Positions 1 through 4,745 of a stretch of DNA of 5,730 bases are shown here, piece after piece (the stretch's first letter is position 1; each line of letters begins with the position of its first letter). The notes under the pieces are model-generated. The model was not told the DNA's origin, did not search any database, and worked only from the letters and a program-made list of their open reading frames with translations. The stretch comes from Firmicutes bacterium UBA1535 (GTDB lineage Bacteria > Bacillota > Clostridia > Tissierellales > Sedimentibacteraceae). The translations under genes were made by a program, and so were the position numbers. The stretch covers positions 1,655-7,384 of the forward strand of contig DCPV01000261.1 in the NCBI GenBank assembly GCA_002323775.1. The letters run 5' to 3'.

Positions 1-50
1 GTTCCTTGTCCACCAACTCCAACTAAAAGTATATTTTTAATATTTGACAT
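1..50 (-). CDS. iorB: Indolepyruvate:ferredoxin oxidoreductase beta subunit, N-terminal fragment (cut by window edge)
   Basis: Only the first 16 full codons lie in the window; the gene continues past position 1. The visible peptide, MSNIKNILLVGVGGQG, is the typical opening of the IorB / gamma-type 2-oxoacid:acceptor oxidoreductase subunit, in which a glycine-rich GVGGQG turn follows the first beta strand. IorB is the partner of IorA in oxidative decarboxylation of aryl pyruvates to aryl-acetyl-CoA. The ATG (48-50) lies 3 nt after the iorA TAA. An AGGTGGGTG-like Shine-Dalgarno site sits inside the last iorA codons, so the two genes are almost certainly co-transcribed and translationally coupled. 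Identity rests on the short motif plus the position directly behind iorA, which is the usual order for this pair. Confidence 0.9.
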   Translation of the reverse strand, partial: MSNIKNILLVGVGGQG

Positions 51-53
51 GAT

Positions 54-1820
54 TTATTCACCCACCTTTTCTATTGCTCCAAACGGACAAATTTGTACGC
101 AAACACTGCAACCGTTACAAGCATCACTATCAATTCTTGTTTTTCCTTCAAAAATCAAAGCAGGACATCCGCATTTTAGACAGGCTTTACAAGATCTGCA
201 TTTATCAGGGTCAACCTTTGATTTCATGTTTGCACGTTGCTTAATAATAGGCTTTAATAAAGCACATTCACGTTTTGTTATTATAACAAACGGCTCTGTA
301 GCTTCATAACCTTTTTTAAGTGCTTCTCTTGTAGCTTTGATATCATAAGGGTCTACTATTAACAGATTTTCTTTTTTGATACCACAAGCATAACACAATG
401 TTTCGATATCAATTTTTTGTGCAATTTCTCCTGTTATAGTTTTTCCGGTACCAGGGTTTTCTTGGTGTCCAGTCATTCCTGTTATACTGTTATCAAGTAT
501 TAGAGTAGTTATAGCTGAATTATTGTAGGTAGTGTTTATAAGTCCTGTAATTCCTGAGTGGAAGAAAGTTGAATCTCCTATTAAAGCAAAGGACTTCATT
601 GATTTATCTTGATTTATTTCATTAGCTTTTTCAAATCCATGAGCTCCGGTTATTGAACCACCCATACAAATTGTAGAATCACAAGCATTTAATGGTGCCA
701 TTGCTCCAAGCGTATAACATCCTATATCTCCGCTGAAATATGCTTTGTTCCTGTATTTTCCAAGCTCAAAGAATAATCCTCTGTGTGGACATCCGGCACA
801 TAATACTGGAGATCTTGGAGGTGCTTGCATTTGGCTATTATAATCCCCAGAAGGTTTAACACCTAATAGTATTTCTCTCAATAATTCTGGTGAATATTCT
901 CCACAGATTGGGAATACATCTTTTCCTGTACATTCAATTCCCATTGCTCTTACTTGTGTTTCGATGAAAGGATCGTTTTCTTCTATTATATAGAGCTTGT
1001 CTACTTTAGAAGCAAATTCTTTTATCATTTTATCCGGAAGTGGATTTACAAATCCTATTTTCAAATAAGAAGCATTATCTCCCATAACTTCTTTTGCGTA
1101 TTGATAAGCAATACCGCTTGTTATGATACCAATAGATGTGTTGTTATACTCAATTCTATTCAAAGAACAGTTATTAGAGTATTCTTGTAATCCTGCAAGT
1201 CTTATGTTTTCAATCTCTGGATGTCTTGCTCTTGAAATTGCAGGAACCATAAGATTTTTTCTTATATCTTTAACATAATTTTTTATAGGTGGAACAACTC
1301 TCTCTCCAGTGTTTACAATTGATTTTGAGTGGCAAGTACGAGTTGTTACTCTGAATAATACTGGAGTTTCGTATTTTTCACTTATTTCAAAGGCTTCTTT
1401 CATGAAATCGAGACATTCCTGTGAATCGCTCGGCTCGATAAGTGCAGTTTTTCCAAACAGAGCAAAATATCTGTTGTCTTGCTCGTTTTGCGATGAGTGC
1501 ATATTTGGCTCATCAGCAGTTATTAGCACATATCCTCCATTAGTCACGTGATAGGCATAAGACATAAATCCGTCAGCAGCAACGTTTAAACCAACGTGCT
1601 TCATAGCTGCAAATGAACGCGCTCCACGAATAGAAGCTCCAGCCGCAACCTCACATGCAACCTTTTCGTTTACTGCCCATTCAGCATGTACACCCTCATA
1701 TTGTGAGAAATTTTCCATAATTTCTGTACTTGGAGTGCCAGGATAGGCAGAAGCAACGGTAACACCAGCTTCATAAGCACCACGTGCTATAGCTTCATTA
1801 CCAGTCATAAGAATTTTCAT
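54..1820 (-). CDS. iorA: Indolepyruvate:ferredoxin oxidoreductase alpha subunit
   Basis: Catalytic subunit of the cytoplasmic, oxygen-sensitive enzyme that converts indolepyruvate and related aryl pyruvates, with CoA and oxidised ferredoxin, to aryl-acetyl-CoA, CO2 and reduced ferredoxin (EC 1.2.7.8), in fermentation of aromatic amino acids. The 588 residues are close to the family's usual length. The N-terminal pyrimidine-binding domain opens with TGNEAIARGAYEAGV (6-20) and includes YPGTPSTEI (26-34). The probable TPP-activating Glu is in NEKVA (E52). A middle domain spans about 230-320. The TPP/Mg domain starts near CAGCPHRG (341-348) and carries GDIGCYTLG (364-372), GDSTFFHSG (415-423) and DNSITGMTGHQ (443-453). 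The C-terminal tail has two 4Fe-4S motifs, with cysteines at 541, 544, 547, 552 and at 568, 571, 574, 578; C550 is an additional cysteine. The ATG is supported by AAAGGAGG at 1830-1837, 9 nt upstream. The gene is expressed from its own promoter at 1897-1925, ahead of iorB. Confidence 0.97.
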   Translation of the reverse strand: MKILMTGNEAIARGAYEAGVTVASAYPGTPSTEIMENFSQYEGVHAEWAVNEKVACEVAAGASIRGARSFAAMKHVGLNVAADGFMSYAYHVTNGGYVLITADEPNMHSSQNEQDNRYFALFGKTALIEPSDSQECLDFMKEAFEISEKYETPVLFRVTTRTCHSKSIVNTGERVVPPIKNYVKDIRKNLMVPAISRARHPEIENIRLAGLQEYSNNCSLNRIEYNNTSIGIITSGIAYQYAKEVMGDNASYLKIGFVNPLPDKMIKEFASKVDKLYIIEENDPFIETQVRAMGIECTGKDVFPICGEYSPELLREILLGVKPSGDYNSQMQAPPRSPVLCAGCPHRGLFFELGKYRNKAYFSGDIGCYTLGAMAPLNACDSTICMGGSITGAHGFEKANEINQDKSMKSFALIGDSTFFHSGITGLINTTYNNSAITTLILDNSITGMTGHQENPGTGKTITGEIAQKIDIETLCYACGIKKENLLIVDPYDIKATREALKKGYEATEPFVIITKRECALLKPIIKQRANMKSKVDPDKCRSCKACLKCGCPALIFEGKTRIDSDACNGCSVCVQICPFGAIEKVGE

Positions 1821-1829
1821 TATATAAAT

Positions 1830-1837
1830 CCTCCTTT
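1830..1837 (-). promoter_or_regulatory. Shine-Dalgarno site of iorA
   Basis: Reading the minus strand gives AAAGGAGG, an excellent match to the 16S rRNA tail, with 9 nt to the ATG at 1818-1820. It fixes the iorA start. Confidence 0.85.
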
Positions 1838-1853
1838 AAGAATTTCTTTAAAA

Positions 1854-1886
1854 CTAATATTTATAAATATTTTAAATAATTATTAG
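1854..1886 (-). repeat. AT-rich inverted repeats in the iorA leader
   Basis: Positions 1856-1871 form a perfect 16-bp palindrome (aatatttataaatatt). An overlapping alternative pairs ctaata (1854-1859) with tattag (1881-1886). Both fall inside the predicted leader of about 70 nt between the promoter and the Shine-Dalgarno site. There is no GC in the palindrome and no following T-run, so it is not an intrinsic terminator. In DNA this AT-rich it may be chance. Confidence 0.35.
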
Positions 1887-1896
1887 CACACCTATT

Positions 1897-1925
1897 ATTT
1901 TATTGTTAATAAACATAATTGTCAA
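1897..1925 (-). promoter_or_regulatory. Promoter of iorAB (sigma-A type)
   Basis: On the minus strand, TTGACA (1925-1920) is a perfect -35 hexamer. A 17-bp spacer follows, then TAAAAT (1902-1897), five of six matches to the -10 consensus. Initiation would fall near 1890, giving a leader of about 70 nt before the iorA ATG. It lies downstream of the terminator of the neighbouring gene, so iorAB has its own start of transcription. Confidence 0.8.
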
Positions 1926-1990
1926 TGATTAAATTAGCGTTTATAATTATATTTTCTTTTTTAAAAAAGTTATTTTGTTTTTATTGTTGC

Positions 1991-2023
1991 AAAAAAAAGA
2001 CAGAAGTAATACTCAACTGTCTT
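1991..2023 (-). terminator. Intrinsic terminator of the MltG-like gene
   Basis: Reading leftward, a 7-bp stem (2017-2023 pairing with 1997-2003, AAGACAG with CTGTCTT) is closed by a 13-nt loop that can form three more pairs (2011-2013 with 2005-2007). The right side of the stem runs straight into eight T residues on the minus strand (1998-1991). It begins 9 nt after the TAA of the gene at 2033-2599. There is no T-run on the other side, so it works only for leftward transcription and insulates iorAB from upstream readthrough. Confidence 0.85.
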
Positions 2024-2032
2024 ATTCTGCCT

Positions 2033-2599
2033 TTAATTCTGTTTTGCTATTGTTTTTATAACATCATCTAAGGATGTTCCTTTTTTAATTTTAAAATCAC
2101 CAGATTTTAATTTTGTGTCTAGTTTCATTTCTACGCATCTTGTTAAAAATGTCTGCTTGTCCTCTATTAAAGCTTTATCAATTAAAATATCGGCTATTTT
2201 CCCAGGGAAGGTACCGGCAGGGATATTAAAGCTGATTTCAGCTCCATCGGTAGTAGGGTTAGAATTGCCACCTTGTTCAGGGTCTTTGTTACCATCAGTG
2301 TTGTTGCCTTCCGGTGGAGTCGGATTGTCAGTTCCATTTCCTTGATTGTTTTCACCAGTATTATTTCCATCAGTTGGATTATTAGTGTTATCACTTGGAG
2401 GATTAGTTTTGTCATCATCCTTGCCGTTAGAGATAGTTATAGGATTAGGCTTTAAAGTATCCTTTTCTAATTTTAAATTAAATAATATGTCAAATCTCCA
2501 AAACAATACAACAGCTACAACAGCTACAACACATAGTATTATTGCGTAATCAGTAGCATTATAAAATAAATCTTTAAACCAATTGATAATTGCTTTCAC
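2033..2599 (-). CDS. Membrane-anchored protein with a C-terminal MltG/YceG LysM-like domain; no catalytic domain
   Basis: Predicted 188-residue single-pass membrane protein. A short amphipathic N-terminus is followed by a hydrophobic helix at about 18-34 (YAIILCVVAVVAVVLFW). A low-complexity linker rich in Asn, Pro, Gly, Thr and Asp covers about 48-118. A compact domain at about 121-187 starts with ISFNIPAGTFPGKIADIL and ends with LKSGDFKIKKGTSLDDVIKTI. That pattern (IP-G beta strand, helix with IADIL, then KxG-x-[YF]-x-[IL]-x-x-G-x-SLDD) matches the LysM-like subdomain preceding the catalytic part of the endolytic transglycosylase MltG. The catalytic domain is absent and the gene is closed by a terminator, so this appears to be a complete short protein rather than a truncation. 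The domain is probably outside the membrane, near peptidoglycan; its function is unknown. GTG at 2597-2599 is preferred as start because GGAGG lies 5 nt before it. A TTG at 2609-2611 in the same frame would put that GGAGG inside the coding sequence. It is transcribed alone. Confidence 0.8.
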   Translation of the reverse strand: MKAIINWFKDLFYNATDYAIILCVVAVVAVVLFWRFDILFNLKLEKDTLKPNPITISNGKDDDKTNPPSDNTNNPTDGNNTGENNQGNGTDNPTPPEGNNTDGNKDPEQGGNSNPTTDGAEISFNIPAGTFPGKIADILIDKALIEDKQTFLTRCVEMKLDTKLKSGDFKIKKGTSLDDVIKTIAKQN

Positions 2600-2604
2600 G
2601 TTTG

Positions 2605-2609
2605 CCTCC
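2605..2609 (-). promoter_or_regulatory. Shine-Dalgarno site that decides the GTG start of the MltG-like gene
   Basis: The minus strand reads TTGGAGGCAAACGTG. GGAGG (2609-2605) is 5 nt before GTG (2599-2597). The upstream in-frame TTG (2611-2609) overlaps the GGAGG, and I see no equally good site ahead of it. Confidence 0.75.
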
Positions 2610-2649
2610 AAGGATAGAATTTTAAGGATAAAATTTATGGTTTTTACTT

Positions 2650-2678
2650 ATAATATCACAATAAAAAAAAATATTCAA
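2650..2678 (-). promoter_or_regulatory. Promoter of the MltG-like gene
   Basis: On the minus strand, TTGAAT (2678-2673; four of six matches to the -35 consensus) is followed by a 17-bp spacer and TATTAT (2655-2650; five of six matches to the -10 consensus). A TG lies a few bases ahead of the -10. Initiation near 2643 would leave a leader of about 44 nt. Confidence 0.6.
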
Positions 2679-2711
2679 TAATTTCGACAAATAAATTTCT
2701 CAAAAAATTAT

Positions 2712-2727
2712 TTGTAAATTTGTAAAT
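2712..2727. repeat. Perfect tandem repeat of ttgtaaat, third copy at 2771-2778
   Basis: The 8-mer ttgtaaat occurs twice without a gap (2712-2719 and 2720-2727) and again at 2771-2778. It lies between the leftward promoter and the rightward gene, where a regulator could bind. The composition is AT-only apart from one G per unit, so chance or slippage cannot be excluded. Confidence 0.5.
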
Positions 2728-2740
2728 TTATTATTATAGA
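2712..2740 (+). promoter_or_regulatory. Possible weak promoter for the nucleoside kinase operon
   Basis: TTGTAA (2712-2717) is separated by 17 bp from TATAGA (2735-2740). Both hexamers are imperfect. It is the best-spaced rightward pair I see upstream of the structured segment 2825-2970 and would give a leader of about 265 nt. A second option, TTGCTT (2839-2844) with an 18-bp spacer and TAAAAT (2863-2868), would start transcription inside that segment. Confidence 0.3.
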
Positions 2741-2870
2741 AACCTTTTTATAGAAAATTAATTTATTTTTTTGTAAATAGTAAACTATTATATAAAACAT
2801 CCGAAATATATTATGTAAGTATTAAGCTTCTTTTTAGCTTGCTTTGGTAATATTAAAGTATCTAAAATTT

Positions 2871-2913
2871 TATAGTGGCTGAATTATTCCGGATAATAAA
2901 TTCAACCACTATA
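2871..2913 (+). repeat. Long imperfect hairpin in the nucleoside kinase leader
   Basis: tatagtgg (2871-2878) pairs with ccactata (2906-2913), 8 bp. After one C/A mismatch, tgaatt (2880-2885) pairs with aattca (2899-2904), 6 bp. Three more A-U pairs are possible across a one-base bulge, leaving a ccggat hexaloop. There is no T-run after it on either strand, so it is not a typical intrinsic terminator. The loop region contains the self-complementary tccgga. Confidence 0.7.
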
Positions 2914-2930
2914 TGAGAGTGGAAAAATTA

Positions 2931-2942
2931 GTTTAATTAAAC
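2931..2942. repeat. 12-bp perfect palindrome gtttaattaaac
   Basis: gtttaattaaac is its own reverse complement. It could be an operator half-site pair for a dimeric regulator or a small hairpin (gttt/aaac) in the leader RNA. The function is not known. Confidence 0.4.
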
Positions 2943-3010
2943 CTATATGTTATGACGAAGCGTAGAAGCTAAATGTTCCAAAAAATTTATTAAAAAGGAA
3001 ATAAAGTGCT

Positions 3011-4717
3011 ATGAATGTAATGGTAAAAAACCTAAGAGATGATAAAAAGAGTGAAAATGTTCCAATTACACAAAATGAAACTGCTTATGACTTGTTAAAG
3101 AAGATATATGGTGATGATTATAACAAATACTTGTTAGTTAAAATAAATAATACACTAAAAGAACTTAGCTATAACACATTTTATGAGGGTGATGAAATAG
3201 AGTTTTTAGATATTAAAAATCCTGATGGAATGAGGGTATATATAAGGACGCTCAGCTTTATATATATAAAGGCTTGCAAGGAATTATATGAAGATTCAGA
3301 AGAATTGCATGGTAGCTTAAAGGCTGGTCAGCATAACTCTGTGGCGATGATAGAACATTCTCTAAATAAAGGCTTGTTTACGGAAGTCAAGCTTAACAGA
3401 AAGCTTACAGAGGATGATATTTTAAAAATTAAAGATAAAATGCAAGAAATTATTGATAGAAATATTAGTATTAATAAAGCTATGCTTTCTGTTGATGAGG
3501 CAAGAGAGATATTCTTAAAACAAGGTATGACTGATAAGATAGCCTTATTAGCAAATTGGGGTAATGAAAATATTAGAGTTTATGAGCTTGATGGATATTA
3601 CGATATGTTTTATGGATATGTTGCTCCAAATACCAATGTTATTTACAAATTTGACCTGAAGCTGTTTCAATCAGGGCTTATATTGCGTTACCCGTCTAAA
3701 GAGAACACAAATGAATTCCCTGAATATGCTGAGGATGTAAAGCTTGCAAAGATATTTAAAGAATCTGAGGATTGGGGAGATATCATGGAGGTAGCTCATG
3801 TTGGGGCATTAAATGAGCACATAGTAAATAATAAAATACATGATTTAATATTGGTAAATGAAGCACTTCATGAAAAGAAAATAGCATACATTGCAGATGA
3901 AATTTCAGAAAATCAAGATGTTAGAATTGTTTTGATAGCAGGACCTTCATCATCCGGAAAAACAACCTTTGCGGGGAGATTGTCAATACAGCTTAGAGTA
4001 AATGGCAAAAAAACATATGCAATTTCATTGGATGATTACTTTGTGGACAGAGAAAAGACACCAAGGGATGAAAATGGAAATTACGACTTTGATACGATAG
4101 ATGCACTTGATATTGAGCTGTTCAATGACCATCTTCTTGACCTTATGAATGGTCACGAGGTGCAAATACCGACTTTTGAGTTTAAAACAGGTAAAAGAAT
4201 TTATGATAAAGAGCCTGTAAAGCTTTCAAAGGACCATATAATAGTGGTTGAGGGCATACACGGACTAAACGACAAGCTTACATCGCATATATACGCTAAG
4301 AATAAATTTAAAATTTATATAAGCGCATTAACCCAGTTAAATATTGATAATCATAACATGATATCTACTTCTGATACAAGATTGATAAGAAGAATTGTTA
4401 GAGATAATCAATTCAGAGGACATAATGCTCAAAGCACGATGAGGATGTGGGAAAGCGTCAGAAAGGGCGAGGAAAAATATATATTCCCATTTCAAGAAAA
4501 TTCAGATGCGATGTTTAACTCATCATTGACATATGAGTTAGGAATTCTTAAGAAATACGCTGTTCCATTGATAGAGGAAGTAAAGGAAGACAGCGAATTT
4601 TATCCTGAAAGACAGAGATTATTAAAATTCTTAAGCTATTTCAAATCAATAGAAAATGAAAATACTATACCTAAAACTTCAATACTAAAGGAGTTTATAG
4701 GCGGAGGAATATTGTAA
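3011..4717 (+). CDS. Nucleoside (uridine-type) kinase with ThrRS-like TGS and SAD domains
   Basis: Cytoplasmic 568-residue fusion protein of a type common in Clostridia. Residues 1-70 form a TGS-like domain. About 105-235 resembles the second additional (editing) domain of threonyl-tRNA synthetase: VAMIEHSLNKGLF (111-123), the LTEDDILKIKDKM helix (132-144), and YYDMFYGYVAPNTN with FDLKLFQSGLILRYP. The C-terminal part is a uridine kinase/phosphoribulokinase-type P-loop kinase. It has Walker A GPSSSGKTT (311-319), DDYF (341-344), DTIDALDIEL (361-370), PTFEFKTGKR (387-396), the Walker-B-like VVEGIHGLN (412-420) and an arginine-rich lid TRLIRRIVRD (456-465). The expected reaction is phosphorylation of a nucleoside such as uridine or cytidine with NTP. 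The actual substrate and the role of the synthetase-like half are not established, and the HxxxH metal motif of ThrRS is not evident. The ATG at 3011 is preceded by AAGGA (2995-2999). Another in-frame ATG lies at 3020. malQ follows 28 bp downstream. Confidence 0.92.
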   Translation: MNVMVKNLRDDKKSENVPITQNETAYDLLKKIYGDDYNKYLLVKINNTLKELSYNTFYEGDEIEFLDIKNPDGMRVYIRTLSFIYIKACKELYEDSEELHGSLKAGQHNSVAMIEHSLNKGLFTEVKLNRKLTEDDILKIKDKMQEIIDRNISINKAMLSVDEAREIFLKQGMTDKIALLANWGNENIRVYELDGYYDMFYGYVAPNTNVIYKFDLKLFQSGLILRYPSKENTNEFPEYAEDVKLAKIFKESEDWGDIMEVAHVGALNEHIVNNKIHDLILVNEALHEKKIAYIADEISENQDVRIVLIAGPSSSGKTTFAGRLSIQLRVNGKKTYAISLDDYFVDREKTPRDENGNYDFDTIDALDIELFNDHLLDLMNGHEVQIPTFEFKTGKRIYDKEPVKLSKDHIIVVEGIHGLNDKLTSHIYAKNKFKIYISALTQLNIDNHNMISTSDTRLIRRIVRDNQFRGHNAQSTMRMWESVRKGEEKYIFPFQENSDAMFNSSLTYELGILKKYAVPLIEEVKEDSEFYPERQRLLKFLSYFKSIENENTIPKTSILKEFIGGGIL

Positions 4718-4745
4718 TAGTATTATAAGAAAGGTTAAAATATAA

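Larger units (their letters stand above)
2825..2970 (+). promoter_or_regulatory. Candidate structured leader RNA (riboswitch-like or cis-regulatory) ahead of the nucleoside kinase
   Basis: The ends of this segment pair: agcttct (2825-2831) with agaagct (2964-2970), 7 bp without mismatch. An inner helix, gctttg (2841-2846) with cgaagc (2956-2961), adds 6 bp with one G-U. Together they enclose a long hairpin (2871-2913) and a 12-bp palindrome (2931-2942). The closing helix ends 24 nt before the AAGGA Shine-Dalgarno site (2995-2999), where folding could affect translation. I do not recognise a known riboswitch consensus, and no T-run follows the hairpins, so a transcription attenuator is not indicated. 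The folding was done by eye; there is no conservation evidence. Confidence 0.4.

Noticed and set aside
954..1551. Plus-strand open frames opposite iorA
   Set aside because: They lie antisense to a clearly conserved gene, encode no recognisable domains and lack suitable start contexts.
1902..1925. Possible binding site for the redox regulator Rex in the iorAB promoter (TTGTTAATAA on the plus strand at 1903-1912)
   Set aside because: Only one half-site is convincing. The expected inverted second half (TTAACAA type) is missing at the proper distance, and such half-sites are frequent in AT-rich DNA.
2194..2549. Overlapping open frames inside the linker of the MltG-like gene on both strands
   Set aside because: They follow from the low-complexity, repeat-like composition of the linker codons. 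None has a good ribosome binding site or a recognisable protein pattern.
2871..2913. Long hairpin as a transcription terminator or attenuator
   Set aside because: Neither strand has a T-run directly after the stem, and the loop-proximal part of the stem is AT-rich. It looks like leader structure rather than an intrinsic terminator.
2914..2970. T-box or known riboswitch, suggested by gagagtgg and gacgaagcg
   Set aside because: The T-box core (AGGGTGG antiterminator bulge and stem I elements) is absent. Comparison by eye with TPP, SAM, cobalamin, c-di-GMP, THF, purine and lysine consensus cores gave no sustained match.
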